In this document: in pieces, positions 46,179 to 56,392 of the stretch | Layout of the letters: each line of letters begins with the position of its first letter | How positions within the stretch are numbered: position 1 is the first letter of the stretch | NCBI GenBank assembly: GCA_016719105.1 | Contig: JADKAQ010000014.1 | Span: forward strand, 248,001-312,000 | Direction: 5' to 3' | From: Gemmatimonadota bacterium | GTDB lineage: Bacteria; Gemmatimonadota; Gemmatimonadetes; Gemmatimonadales; Gemmatimonadaceae | Length of the DNA: 64,000 nt | Translations under genes and position numbers: made by a program | The notes under the pieces: model-generated | The model's database searches: none | What the model saw: the letters and a program-made list of their open reading frames with translations, nothing else | What the model was told of the DNA's origin: nothing

Positions 46179-47732
46179 CTACTTCACCGACTCCCACGCG
46201 ATCGACGCCACCTCGCCTAACGCCTGTCCCGCCACGACCGCCGGGTCACCCGACGCGACCGAGACGTTGTTGACGTAGATCGCGAAGGCGATCTCGCGCC
46301 CGCTCTTCGTCGTGAAGAAGCCGGCCAGTCCCTTGCCGTGGATCAGCTGGCGGCGGTTGAGCGGATCGAACGAGCCGAAGGTCCCCGTCTTGGCGAAGAC
46401 CTTGCCGGCCCCCGGCGAGTTGACCTGGATCTGCGCCAGCGTTCCGTCCTTGCCCAGCGTGGGCATCGCCATCTTGAAGTCCTGCGCCCACGGCTTGGTC
46501 CAGACCTTGGCCAGCAGGCGCGACATGAAGCGCGGCGAGAAGTACGCATCGCCGCCGGCCCCATCGCCCTGCACGGCGCCGTTGAGGTCGAGCCCTTCGC
46601 TCGTCAGCCACTCGCGGGCGATGTCGAAGCCGTTGCGCGTGCCGTTCCCCTTGAGCGCACCGAGCAGGAGGGGGAAGTTGCTGGCGTGCAGGTTCTGCGA
46701 CGTCTTGAGGAGGACGACCGCCTCCTTGTTCAGCGGCAACGAGACGTGCTCGGCGACCAGCAACGAGTCTGCATAACGAGCGGCGAGCGCCGCCGCGTCG
46801 ACCTGGCGCGAAGCCAGGCGCGGGATGGCGGCCACGCCGGCATCGTTGAGCACCTCGGCGAAGGTGATCTCGCCAAAGCGCGAAGGCTGCGGGACGGCCC
46901 AGCGCGAGTTCGACGCCGGCCCCACCGGGACCGTCCCCATGGCGACGAGGAAGCGTCGGTCCTTGTTGGTGCTGTCCTCGACCATGCGTACCGCAGGGGC
47001 GGTCCCCGAGTCGGACGTCGTGAGATACGCCTGCACGGTGAGCAGCGACGTCTTGGGCGACACGGTGACCGTGACCGGCTCACCCGCACGGCGTCCCGGC
47101 ACCACGACGATATCAATGACGTTGTCGTTCACCACCATCGGCGAGAGGGCGATGCGCGTCCCGAGCTCGCGCCCCGCCTCGCGAAAGAGCGACGCATCGA
47201 CGATCACCTGCCCGGTGAGCCCTTTGATCCCCTTCGACGCCACCTGCTGCGCCATCTGCCGCAGCGTGGTGAGCGGATCCGCGGCGAGCGGCTGCCCGCC
47301 GTACGAGTGGTCCTGGTCGATGAAGGCGTAGCCGCCGTCGCGCACCCGGTTGGAGATGTTGGGGTCGCCGCTGGCGACGAGCACCAGGTCGCCCTGCACG
47401 ATCCCGTTCCGGATGGGACCCGTGCGATAGACCTTCGTATGGAAGCGATGGTCGGGGCCCAACGTCTGCATCGCCGTCGCCATCGTCACCACCTTGGTGG
47501 TGGAACCGGGGACGAAGAGACGGTCGCCGTTGTGCGACATGACGACCTTGCCGCTGGCGATGTCGTAGAACTCCATCCCCCAGTGCGCGTGGGCGAACTC
47601 GGGGCGATTCATCACCGCCTGGATGCGCGCGTTAGGCGCGGGCTGGGCGGTTAGGGACGGCGCGAGCGTCGCGGAGAGCGCGATCAACGCGACGGGGGCA
47701 GCGTACGACAGTCGGCAGGTGTGTCGAGGCAT
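46179..47732 (-). CDS. dacB: D-alanyl-D-alanine carboxypeptidase/endopeptidase (PBP4, S13)
   Basis: Periplasmic low-molecular-mass penicillin-binding protein of 517 residues that removes terminal D-Ala and cuts murein cross-links. The start at 47732 gives a signal peptide ending in LTAQ. Active-site motifs are Ser77-x-x-Lys80 in PGSTTK, SQNLHA for SxN and KTGTFG at 448-451. The large insert between the first and second motif typical of PBP4 is present. The length is a little above the E. coli protein. It heads a run of murein genes on this strand. Confidence 0.9.
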   Translation of the reverse strand: MPRHTCRLSYAAPVALIALSATLAPSLTAQPAPNARIQAVMNRPEFAHAHWGMEFYDIASGKVVMSHNGDRLFVPGSTTKVVTMATAMQTLGPDHRFHTKVYRTGPIRNGIVQGDLVLVASGDPNISNRVRDGGYAFIDQDHSYGGQPLAADPLTTLRQMAQQVASKGIKGLTGQVIVDASLFREAGRELGTRIALSPMVVNDNVIDIVVVPGRRAGEPVTVTVSPKTSLLTVQAYLTTSDSGTAPAVRMVEDSTNKDRRFLVAMGTVPVGPASNSRWAVPQPSRFGEITFAEVLNDAGVAAIPRLASRQVDAAALAARYADSLLVAEHVSLPLNKEAVVLLKTSQNLHASNFPLLLGALKGNGTRNGFDIAREWLTSEGLDLNGAVQGDGAGGDAYFSPRFMSRLLAKVWTKPWAQDFKMAMPTLGKDGTLAQIQVNSPGAGKVFAKTGTFGSFDPLNRRQLIHGKGLAGFFTTKSGREIAFAIYVNNVSVASGDPAVVAGQALGEVASIAWESVK

Positions 47733-47885
47733 GGGCGGCGAGCGGTCGGGGCGACGCGGGATGTGGCGCGGGATGTGACGTGAGGATCGCGCAGAACATG
47801 CCCCGTGGGAGCGCACCCGTCAAACCGACGCTCGCCCGCGTCGTCCTCGCGTCGCTGTCTGAGCGCGGCCTCGCCTGCGCGATCC

Positions 47886-48197
47886 TCAGCGTGGCCTAGC
47901 GGACCTTCCCCGGCGGGTGGCTCCTTTCGCACGCGTAGGCGCTGCGGCGGGCTTCCTGGTCGTCAGTGCCTTCGACGGCCGAGCGGACGCGAACGTCATC
48001 CCCTGCGCCGCCAGCGCTTCGCGCAGGATGCGGATCGCCTTGGGCCCCACGCCGTGCAGCGCGAGCAGTTCGCCCTCACTGATCGCGGCCAACTGCTCGA
48101 GGCAGCGATAGCCGGCGCCGGTCAGCGCGCGCGTGGCCGGGGCGCTGATGGCGGGGAGCGAGTGGCGTGCATCTGACGGCTTGGCTTTCGATGGCAT
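47886..48197 (-). CDS. Small helix-hairpin-helix protein
   Basis: A protein of 103 residues from ATG 48197. Residues about 12-65 (LPAISAPATRALTGAGYRCLEQLAAISEGELLALHGVGPKAIRILREAL, given here in parts) form two helix-hairpin-helix units like the C-terminal domain of RNA polymerase alpha, with the turn LHGVGPKA. The tail of 35 residues is Arg/Lys/Ala-rich. DNA binding is likely. Its target is unknown, and it lies alone between murein-related genes. Confidence 0.72.
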   Translation of the reverse strand: MPSKAKPSDARHSLPAISAPATRALTGAGYRCLEQLAAISEGELLALHGVGPKAIRILREALAAQGMTFASARPSKALTTRKPAAAPTRAKGATRRGRSARPR

Positions 48198-48243
48198 GCG
48201 GGGCTCGTGACTTGGGTTGGTGTCGCCTGCTCGGCGGGCGCGC

Positions 48244-49224
48244 TCAGCGCGCACCAGGGCGGGACGTCTGTTCGGGCGCCGGCAGCGACCGCGGAGTTCC
48301 ACCGCCCTCGCCGAGCCCCAGCGCCGCCAGCCACTCCGCGCGCAGCTTCTCGAGCGGTCGCCCCGCGGCGCGTTCGACCGCCGCTGGAAAGTCGCCGCGC
48401 TGGATGGCCGGCATGAGCGCCACCGCCGACGCCAATCCGGTCACGCCGACCAGATGGCGCACCAACGATCGACTGCACGGATAGAAGATCGGGGCGACCT
48501 CGGTGCGCTGGGTCGTGAACAGCATCTGCATACGTCCCGGTCGCCCCACCGCCTCGGTGATGGCCTGTCGATGCGGCGAAGCCTTGAGCCGATCGGCACA
48601 CGCGCGGTCGACGCGATCGCTCGCGCCAACGCCAAAGATGTCGCCCTCGACGATCCCCGCCTTGGCTGCACCCAGCTGCGCCAGGTGATCGGGAAATCCC
48701 TCGAGGAACCAGAGCGGCTGCTCGTCCGTCACTCGGCGCTGTGTCGGCGAATCGGTGTACTCCCACGGCATGAACGGGGGGAGTGGCTCCAGCAACTCGT
48801 GCAGCCCTTCGTGCAGGAGCGGGGCGACCCCCTGGTGCACGCGCCAGATGCTGATGAAGACGGCGCCCTTCCCCGAGGCGTGCGAGATCACACGCGTGGG
48901 GACCAGGTAGTAGTCGATGGCGCGAGTCCCGATGCGCTGCCACGGCCACGGGCCACCGATCATCTCACGCAGCGCCGCGATCCCCGCATCGACGCGGCGG
49001 GCGACCGCGCGCAGCGAGTCCAGCGAGATGGAGTCGCGCGGCGCCCAGAGTACCACGTTCGGCATGGCGACCGTATGCCCGCCGCTTCTCAGTGACGCGA
49101 TGTGCGCCGAATCCAGGGGATTCCAGTTGAGCGCGGTGGGCGCGGACTGCTGCGCACGTGCCGTCGCCGCACACGCCACCGAGAGCGCGGGAACGAGCAG
49201 GCGAAGGAGAGACATGCGAGTCAT
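48244..49224 (-). CDS. Exported putative zinc metallopeptidase (gluzincin-like)
   Basis: A secreted protein of 326 residues, with a signal peptide ending in TARAQ. PLLHEGLHELLE holds the zinc motif His138-Glu139-x-x-His142, and PLWFLEGFPDHLAQ offers the downstream Glu175 as third ligand, the arrangement of peptidase MA-type enzymes. The C-terminal part is helical. The substrate is unknown. It is followed closely by the helix-hairpin-helix gene and preceded by mpl on the same strand. Confidence 0.7.
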   Translation of the reverse strand: MTRMSLLRLLVPALSVACAATARAQQSAPTALNWNPLDSAHIASLRSGGHTVAMPNVVLWAPRDSISLDSLRAVARRVDAGIAALREMIGGPWPWQRIGTRAIDYYLVPTRVISHASGKGAVFISIWRVHQGVAPLLHEGLHELLEPLPPFMPWEYTDSPTQRRVTDEQPLWFLEGFPDHLAQLGAAKAGIVEGDIFGVGASDRVDRACADRLKASPHRQAITEAVGRPGRMQMLFTTQRTEVAPIFYPCSRSLVRHLVGVTGLASAVALMPAIQRGDFPAAVERAAGRPLEKLRAEWLAALGLGEGGGTPRSLPAPEQTSRPGAR

Positions 49225-49249
49225 AACGATTGGTGATGATGCGGTTGCC

Positions 49250-50713
49250 CTAGCGCCCCTTCAGCGCATCCAGCAGCTTCGGAATGAAACCACCAAACGC
49301 GCCATTGCTCATCACCAGCACGACATCACCCGCGCGCGCCCCCTGCGCCACCTGGTGCATGAGCACATCGGGATCGGCGTCGGCGTGCGCCTCGATTCCG
49401 CGAGCGGCGATGGCCCGCGCGATCGCCGGCACGTCGAGTTGCTGGTCGATGGGGACCTTGTCGTGCGGCTCGGGGAGGCGGATCGACACCACGTTCGCCT
49501 GGTCGAAGGCCTCGGAGTACTCCAGCTGGTGGATGTTGCGGCGCGAGGTGTTGGAGCGCGGCTCGAAGACCGCCCACAGGCGCCGCGTCGGGTAGCGCTG
49601 CCGCAGCGCGAGGATCGTTTCGCGCACCGCCGTGGGGTGGTGCGCGAAGTCATCGATGACCAGCACCCCGTCCACCTCGCCGCGCGGCTCCTGGCGGCGC
49701 TTGACTCCCTTGAACGTCGCGAACCCACGCGCGATCGCCTCGGGCGACAACCCTAACGAGCGCGCGGCGGCATACACGCCGGTCGCGTTCTCCAGGTTGT
49801 GGTAGCCGGTCATTGGGAGGTCGAGCGTGACCGTCTCTCCTCCCGGCCCGTCGATGGTGAAGCGTGTCCCCGCCTCGCTGAAGCGCGCGTCGTGCCCGCG
49901 ATAGTCGGCCTCGCGCTCCCACGCATAGGTCTCGACGCGTGCCGTCGTGCTGGTGCGCGCCAGTTCCACCGCCCGCGGGTACGACGCCGCCACGCCCAAC
50001 CAGCCATCCGCGGGAAGCGTGTGCCCGAGCTTCTCGAAGGCGGACTCGTAGTGCGCCATGTCGCGGTAGATGTCGGCATGGTCGAACTCCACGCTCGTCA
50101 GCAGCGCGGTGCGCGCGCGGTAGTGCAGGAACTTGGGCCCCTTGTCCCAGTACGCCGTGTCGTACTCGTCTCCCTCGACGACGACGTGCGCCCCCTTCCC
50201 CAGCCGATAGTTGCCGCCGTAGTTGAGCGTCACCCCGCCCACCAGGAAGGTCGGATCGAGCCCCGCCTCGGCGAGCACGTGCCCCATGAGCGCCGAGGTG
50301 GTCGTCTTGCCGTGCGTCCCGGCGATGACGACGCTGTGGCGCGTCGCGGCGACGAGGGCACCGAAGGCCGCCGGGAACGACATCTGTGGCAGTCCGCGGC
50401 TGCGGACCGCCGTCGCTTCGGGGTTCACCCGGCGAATGACGTTCCCGATGATCACCAGGTCGGGGCGTGCGCGGTCGAGGTTCTCCGGCGCATACGGCGT
50501 GTAGACCTCGATCCCCCACTCGCGCAGCATGTCGCTCATGGGTGGGTAGACATTCTCGTCGCTCCCGGTGACGGTGTAGCCCGCCGCCTTGAGCATCCCG
50601 GCAAAGGCCCCCATCCCGGTCCCGGCGACGCCCACCAGGTGGATCCGCCGGATGGCGTCGGGGGCGATGTCGGTGAGGATGTGGCCGTTGTCGCTGTCGT
50701 TAGGTGCCGTCAC
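49250..50713 (-). CDS. mpl: UDP-N-acetylmuramate:L-alanyl-gamma-D-glutamyl-meso-diaminopimelate ligase
   Basis: Cytoplasmic murein-recycling ligase of 487 residues that joins free murein tripeptide to UDP-MurNAc, using ATP. The start is GTG 50713. The N-terminal nucleotide domain has HLVGVAGTGMGAFAGML, the central domain has VIAGTHGKTTTSALMGHVL (P-loop) and VVEGDEYDTAYWD, and the C-terminal domain begins VIDDFAHHPTAV; GVKRRQEPRG is the Mpl hallmark. Its partner enzyme MpaA lies two genes upstream. The organism should therefore have meso-diaminopimelate in its murein. Confidence 0.93.
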   Translation of the reverse strand: MTAPNDSDNGHILTDIAPDAIRRIHLVGVAGTGMGAFAGMLKAAGYTVTGSDENVYPPMSDMLREWGIEVYTPYAPENLDRARPDLVIIGNVIRRVNPEATAVRSRGLPQMSFPAAFGALVAATRHSVVIAGTHGKTTTSALMGHVLAEAGLDPTFLVGGVTLNYGGNYRLGKGAHVVVEGDEYDTAYWDKGPKFLHYRARTALLTSVEFDHADIYRDMAHYESAFEKLGHTLPADGWLGVAASYPRAVELARTSTTARVETYAWEREADYRGHDARFSEAGTRFTIDGPGGETVTLDLPMTGYHNLENATGVYAAARSLGLSPEAIARGFATFKGVKRRQEPRGEVDGVLVIDDFAHHPTAVRETILALRQRYPTRRLWAVFEPRSNTSRRNIHQLEYSEAFDQANVVSIRLPEPHDKVPIDQQLDVPAIARAIAARGIEAHADADPDVLMHQVAQGARAGDVVLVMSNGAFGGFIPKLLDALKGR

Positions 50714-50731
50714 GTATGACCCGATCGGGGC

Positions 50732-51964
50732 CTAGCCCCAGAAGATGTATGCCACGAAGATCGCCGCCACCACGCCGGCGAGGTCGGCGAGCAGCCCGAG
50801 CGCCACCGCATTGCGCGTCTTGCGCACTCCGACCGCCCCGAAGTACAGCGCGAGGATGTAGAAGGTGGTGTCGGTCGCCCCCTGGAAGGTCGACGCCAGG
50901 CGCCCGACAAACGAGTCGGCGCCGTAGGTCTTCATCGCATCGACCATCATCCCGCGCGCCCCGCTCCCGCTGAGCGGCTTCATGAGCGCCGTCGGCAGCG
51001 CCGGCACGAGATCGCTGCGGAAGCCCAGCGCCTCGAGCAGGCTGCTCAACCCCTGCACCATGAGGTCGAGCGTCCCCGAAGCACGAAAGACGCCGATAGC
51101 CACGAGGATCGCGATGAGGTACGGGATGATCCGGATCGCGACCTGGAACCCTTCCTTCCCCCCTTCGACGAAGGCCTCGTATGCGTTGACCTTGCGCACG
51201 AGCGACATGATCAGGAACGACGAGATCACGCCGTACAGGATGACGTTGGCCACCACGTTGGAGATCGCTTGCACCTGCTCCTGCGGGATCCCGGCGAAGT
51301 ACCAGGTCACCGCGGCGATGAGCCCCGTGACGCCCACGAGATAGGCGAGGATCACCTTGTCGAACAGGTTGATGCGCTGCACCAACGCCGTCGAGATGAG
51401 CGCCACCAGTGTCGCGAAGTACGTCGTGATGAGGATCGGGATGAACACGTCCGACGGGTTCGCCGCCCCCAGCTGCGCCCGGTACACCATGATGCTGATC
51501 GGGATCACCGTGAGCCCCGAGGTGTTGAGCACGAGGAACATGATCTGTGCGTTCGTCGCCGTGTCCTTCTCGGGGTTCAGCTCCTGCAGTTCGTTCATCG
51601 CCTTGAGCCCGAGCGGCGTCGCCGCGTTGTCGAGCCCCAGCATGTTGGCGGCGAAGTTCATGATGATCGACCCGATGGCCGGGTGATCGGCCGGCACCTC
51701 GGGAAAGAGGCGACGGAAGAAGGGACGCACCACGGTCGCCATGATGTCGATCGCACCGCCCTTCTCCCCCACCTTCATCAACCCCAGCCAGAGCGTCAGC
51801 ACCCCCGTCAGCCCCAACGAAATCTCGAAGCCGGTCTTCGCCGAGTCGAAGGTGGCCTGCACCATGGTCGTGAAGACCATCGTGTCGCCCAGGACGATGA
51901 GCTTCGTGAGCCCCACCAGGAGCGCGATGAGGAAGAAGCCGAGCCAGATGTAGTTGAGCGTCAC
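50732..51964 (-). CDS. Fused SpmA/SpmB-type nucleoside-recognition (Gate domain) membrane protein
   Basis: An integral membrane protein of 410 residues with about ten helices. Two Gate domains are fused: the first like SpmA (SAKTGFEISLGLTGVLTLWLGLMKVGEKGG in parts, NMLGLDNAATPLGLKAM) and the second like SpmB (FVEGGKEGFQVAIRIIPYLIAILVAIGVF, PLSGSGARGMMVDAM, STFQGATDTTFYILALYFG). In spore formers the separate proteins serve spore maturation. In non-sporulators the fused form is of unknown role, possibly transport linked to cell-wall metabolism, an idea favoured by its place between mpl and mpaA. Confidence 0.85.
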   Translation of the reverse strand: MTLNYIWLGFFLIALLVGLTKLIVLGDTMVFTTMVQATFDSAKTGFEISLGLTGVLTLWLGLMKVGEKGGAIDIMATVVRPFFRRLFPEVPADHPAIGSIIMNFAANMLGLDNAATPLGLKAMNELQELNPEKDTATNAQIMFLVLNTSGLTVIPISIMVYRAQLGAANPSDVFIPILITTYFATLVALISTALVQRINLFDKVILAYLVGVTGLIAAVTWYFAGIPQEQVQAISNVVANVILYGVISSFLIMSLVRKVNAYEAFVEGGKEGFQVAIRIIPYLIAILVAIGVFRASGTLDLMVQGLSSLLEALGFRSDLVPALPTALMKPLSGSGARGMMVDAMKTYGADSFVGRLASTFQGATDTTFYILALYFGAVGVRKTRNAVALGLLADLAGVVAAIFVAYIFWG

Positions 51965-52662
51965 GGGAGGGTTCCGGTCAGGAGCTCCACGAGCACCGGG
52001 ACGTGGTCGCGCATCAGCACCTCCGTGGCGGCAAGGGGGAATTCATAGGTGATCACCGGGACGCCATGCTCCGCCCCCCACGAGCCGAACGATCCCGGCG
52101 TGGGATACCCCACATCGCGCACGAAGGGCATCCCCGTGCGCGCAGCGAGGCGAGCGCCTAACGCACTGCCATTGGCATCGTCGATGCAGGCGAGCGGGGC
52201 ATGCAGCGCGACGACACTCGCCGGCTGCAGCTCACCGATGAGGGCGATGAGCGCCTGCACCTCCGGCTCCGACCCCGCGTGCGCCCCCGTGGAGAGCACC
52301 ACGTCGCTCGGATCCTCGATCGTCGAGCGGCAGGTCACCGGCATCGCCTGCCAGTTGGACGACGGGAAGTTGCGGTTGAGGTCGACCCCGCGCGCGTTGC
52401 AGCGCGTCCCGCGTACCAGCCCGTCGGGATTGGCCGCGAGGACCACGGCCGCATGCGCCAACGGCTCCGCCAGCTGCCGCAGCGCACGCGACAGCGCGTA
52501 CGTCGTCTCAGGCTCCTCCCCATGGATCGACGCGAAGACCAGGAGCTCGCAGCGCCCCGTGGGGCGCCAGACCTCGAGCGGGAGGCCGAGCACCGACCGC
52601 CCGTACGTCGCCGGCGCCCACGGGATCGTCCCCCATGCCGAACGCGGTCGCAGTGCCGTCAC
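51961..52662 (-). CDS. mpaA: Murein tripeptide amidase MpaA-like carboxypeptidase (M14)
   Basis: A zinc amidase of 233 residues that cuts the gamma-D-Glu-diaminopimelate bond of murein tripeptide. GTG 52662 overlaps the stop of the preceding gene as GTGA, and a longer frame upstream has no domain character. Zinc and active-site motifs: SIHGEEPET (His, Glu), VDLNRNFPSSNW, VALHAPLACIDD (third His), GYPTPGSFGSWGAEH and ITYEFPL with the catalytic Glu. The pattern follows E. coli MpaA closely. Its stop overlaps the start of the Gate-domain gene. Confidence 0.88.
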   Translation of the reverse strand: MTALRPRSAWGTIPWAPATYGRSVLGLPLEVWRPTGRCELLVFASIHGEEPETTYALSRALRQLAEPLAHAAVVLAANPDGLVRGTRCNARGVDLNRNFPSSNWQAMPVTCRSTIEDPSDVVLSTGAHAGSEPEVQALIALIGELQPASVVALHAPLACIDDANGSALGARLAARTGMPFVRDVGYPTPGSFGSWGAEHGVPVITYEFPLAATEVLMRDHVPVLVELLTGTLP

Positions 52663-53384
52663 GCGACCGTCGGTTGAGGCGGTGGGCTCACGTTGGTCAC
52701 GAAGCGTTCGTAGATCTCGTCCAGGTGTTCGAGCACGACGTCCTTGAGGAGCATCTCCGCGCTGGCGATGGTCGCACGCAGCAGTTCGGGGGTGAGGAGA
52801 CTGGCGAATGTTGTGGCGATGGGGGCGTAGCTCAGGTGCCACCGCTCCGGCGCCACCCCGCCGCGATCGACGTCATAAGGTCGATAGAAACCGAAGGCCG
52901 TGCCAGTCGCGATGCGCGTGTCGAGCCACTCGTGCAGCGGGGCGTGCATCCCGCCGCGTTCCACTTCGGCGGGGAGCAGCTGAACCTCGTACCCCTCGGG
53001 GGTCCGTGCGGCATCATAGATGTCGATGTCGGTCCCCCAGTGGTGACGTGAGGCGCCGGGGAGCGCCGACCAGCGCAGGATGGCGAAGGCCAGTTCGCGA
53101 GGCGAGAGCGTCGCGACGTCGAGCGGCGCGCCCCACGAGTCCAGCACGGCCAGTTCGCCCGACACCTTGCGGTTCCATATCGAAAGCTGGCGGTCGAAGG
53201 GGCGGAAGGCACTGAGAATCGTGAAGTCAAAGCCCCGCGTGGCAGCCGCGTCCTTGAGTGCGAGGAAAGACGGCACGGCGTCGACGTGCATCCGTGCACT
53301 GAGTCGGGTGCCGTCGGCGTCTGAGCAGAGGTGGCGGTCGGACTGGCCAACGAGGCCTTCGACGGTCCATGGGGCGAGAGCCAT
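52659..53384 (-). CDS. VanY/LdcB-like D,D- or L,D-carboxypeptidase (M15B)
   Basis: A zinc carboxypeptidase of about 241 residues that trims murein stem peptides. Zinc motif SRHHWGTDIDIYD gives His and Asp, and ERWHLSYAP the second His and catalytic Glu; TILSAFRPFDRQLSIW is the family N-terminal strand. No signal peptide is visible, so a cytoplasmic role on recycled peptides is possible. ATG 53384 is preferred, with 53420 as an alternative. It is the first gene of the mpaA-Gate-mpl run. Confidence 0.82.
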   Translation of the reverse strand: MALAPWTVEGLVGQSDRHLCSDADGTRLSARMHVDAVPSFLALKDAAATRGFDFTILSAFRPFDRQLSIWNRKVSGELAVLDSWGAPLDVATLSPRELAFAILRWSALPGASRHHWGTDIDIYDAARTPEGYEVQLLPAEVERGGMHAPLHEWLDTRIATGTAFGFYRPYDVDRGGVAPERWHLSYAPIATTFASLLTPELLRATIASAEMLLKDVVLEHLDEIYERFVTNVSPPPQPTVA

Positions 53385-53778
53385 TCGGAGACCGTATCGC
53401 CTCGACACCGTCCTCGCCACCCCCAGCCTCGCCCTGGTTCTTCAGGTCGGCCAGGTGTGAAACATCGCCACGAGTGGGGGCGTCGACGGCGTCGCGCGTG
53501 ACCGCGGCCAGGGGAGCGTCGATGGTCGTGCACGCCAGGAGGGAGAGGGCAATCGCCAGCTGCAGCACGAGGTGCAACGAACGCATGGTGGCTCCAGGGG
53601 AGGCGGCGGGAGGACGAGCCGTGGCGTGCACTGGTGCCGACGGCCCGTGCGGTGCCACGATTCGCGGTGTCTGCGCCCGCACCCTGGTGCACGGATTCCC
53701 GCAGGCCAAATGGAAAACCGGGGAGACATCGACCTGGTGGAGAGCGCGCCTCCGGCCGCCGCGTCGGTGGCGCGCCGC

Positions 53779-56191
53779 TCAGCGGGCCGACCGGCACACG
53801 CCTAACGCAGCGGACTGGGCGCCGACGGTTGCCGCGAGCTTCGCCGAGTCGGTGGCGCTGGCCGTGCCCTTGGCCACCATGTCGCCCCACAGGGCGACCG
53901 CCCGCTGGAAGAGGGGGGGAGCCTGTCGGCATGCGGCCGCCGCGTTTCCGACGCGTCGGCGCACGAGATCCACATAGCCCGACGCGAGTCCGCTGTAGGT
54001 TTCGGCGAAGAAGCTGCGGATGACGGCGTCGGTGGAGTCGACGGTCGTTCGCTCCATGAGGGACACCGTCTCCCGCAGCATGACCGCCGCGTCGTCCTCG
54101 ACGCCCGAGCGCGCAACCGTCTGCGCAATCTTGGCGTGCGCCTCGATGAGCGATGCGCGCTTCCAGAGGTTGGTCCCCTGGTTGTAGAGCGCCACGGTGA
54201 CGGCGCGTTGCAGGTCGGCGTTGAGCGGCTGCTCGGCGGCCAACTCCCGGCGGAGCGCCAGGGAGCGACGCACATTGTCCAGCGCGGCGGGGAGTTCGGC
54301 CATGTCGAGCAAGAGCATCCCCAGGTGCTCGGTCGTAATCGAGTAGCCACGCCGCGCTGGCGTCCCGTCGCGTTCGTTGGGGGGCATGGAGTCGATGGCG
54401 GCCAGCGCCGCCAGGTACTCGCGCCGGGCCCCGCTGTTGTCACCAACACCGGCCAGGATCATGCCGAGGTAGTCGTGACTCTGGTGGAGCCGGAGGCGCA
54501 GGTCCTGCTGGGCGGGATTCGCCCTGGCCACGGACTCCAGCATGCGCAGCGATTGCCGCGTGCGCGCCAGCGCCTGCTGCGGGTCACCCGTCTCCCACAG
54601 CAGCATCCCGAGGTCGCGTGAGACGCGCGCGATCGCCCCGCGCGTATCGAGGCGGGTCGAGTCGAGGCGCAGCAGGGGTTCGAGGATCGACAACGCCTTG
54701 CGGTAGCTCGCGATCGCGCCACTGGTGTTCCCCAGGCTTGCCACCAGCGTTCCGCCCTGCACGTCCCCCATGCGTTCGTACGCCGCTGCCAGTTCCTGCT
54801 GCAACGACGGATCGTCGCTCGCTTCTGCCGAGAGTTTGTCGAGGTACTCGAGACCGTCCTTGACCAGGCGTTCGCGCACCGGGGTCGACCCGGGGAGGTC
54901 GACGACCGCGTCGTGATAGTCAAAGAGCACCGATCGGGCCAGGGTGCGCAGCTGCCCGAAGCGACGATTGGCGCGCTCGGCGTTTTGTGTGGCCACGCGC
55001 GCTTGCCAGGCCACCGCCGCCGTCCCCGTTACCAGGAGCAGAGCGGCGATCAGGGAGATCGCGACCGCTGCGGAGTTGCGCTGCACGAACTTGCTGGCGC
55101 GATACCGGAACGTGTCGGTGCGCGCGATGACCGGGAGGCCGGCCAGGTGCCGGCGGATGTCGGCGGCCAGTTGTTCAACCGAGGAGTAGCGCCGCTGCGG
55201 CTCCTTGCGGAGCGCCATGAGGACGATGTTGTCCAGGTCGCCGCGCAAGTCGCGCTGCATCCGTCCGGCACTCGCGGCCGCGACGGTACTGGGGCGCGGC
55301 GGCTCCGTGGTGCGAATGGACTGCGCCATGTCGTCGGGCGAGCGACTTCGCACGGCATGCGGCAGGGAGCCGGTGAGCAACTCATACAGGATCACACCTA
55401 ACGAGTAGACGTCACTGCCTTCCAGTTGTTCCGGGGCTCGCGTACGCCGGCGTAAGGGCCCGCACGCCGGTGCCGGTGGCGCCCTCGCCCTCGTCCTGCA
55501 GGATGCGGGCGATGCCGAAGTCGAGGAGCTTGGGGACGTCGCCGGGCGTGACCAGGATGTTGAGCGGCTTGAGATCGCGATGCACCACGAGCTGCTGGTG
55601 CGCGTAGCCCACGGCGTCGCACACCTGCAGGAACAGCTCCAGGCGCGCCGTCAGCGGCAACGCGTGCGTCCGGGCGTAACGGTCGATGGGTTCGCCCTCG
55701 ATGTACTCCATCACGAAGTACGGGCGCCCGTCGTCGGTGGTCCCACCATCGAGCAAGCGCGCGATGTTGGGATGGGCGAGCGAGGCAAGGATCTGGCGCT
55801 CGGCGCGGAATCGGCGCACCACGAAGTCGGTGTCCATCCCCCGCTTGATCAGCTTGAGCGCCACCTGCTGCCGGAACTGCGCGTCCGACCGCTCGGCCCG
55901 GTACACCACCCCCATGCCACCGCGACCGATCTCGCTCAGCAGGCGGAAGGGGCCGATCTGGCGCCCGATGGCATCGTCGTCAGGCGCATCGGCCGCTCTC
56001 TGCACGTCATGGAGGAGGGCGTCGAAACGTTCGAAGGCCACCTCGTCGATCCACAACGGCTCGCCGGTCGCGACGGTCAGCAGTCCTTCGACGTCGGCTC
56101 GCAGTGCCAGGTCTCCTTTGCACGCGGCGTCGAGGTAGGCGGCCCGCTCCCCCGCGGGAAGCTCGACGACGCGCTCGAGTATCGGCGCCAC
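53779..56191 (-). pseudogene. Membrane Ser/Thr protein kinase with TPR-rich C-terminus, one-base frameshift
   Basis: An enzyme of about 803 residues if the shift is mended. Glycine loop GRGGMGVV is at 89-96, Lys113 in VALKLI, HRDLKP at 204-209 and DFG at 224-226. After YASP (near base 55430) the frame changes by one base and continues EQLEGSDVYSLGVILYELLTG to the stop at 53779; 2413 bases are 804 codons plus one, so one surplus base, probably G, is likely. A membrane helix (AAVAISLIAALLLVTGTAAVAW, split) follows the kinase, then about 400 residues of helical TPR-like repeats outside. GTG 56191 is the first start seen; homologous sequence may extend a few codons upstream (ERWER). Confidence 0.85.
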
Positions 56192-56392
56192 GCGCTCCCA
56201 GCGCTCAGGCGTCCAGTCGTTTGGTTCTCGATGGGGTCGTGCGTCGCTGGACGTCAGGAGCAGGCTCCGCGCCGTGAAAGGAACTGGGTGAGGCCCCCAG
56301 CAGACGATACGGCGCGGGTGGAGTCAAAGCGGAAGCGCAGACGGGAGCGCGACCGCGAGTGGTGCCGGAGGGGCCCGATTTCCGCTTCTGCG

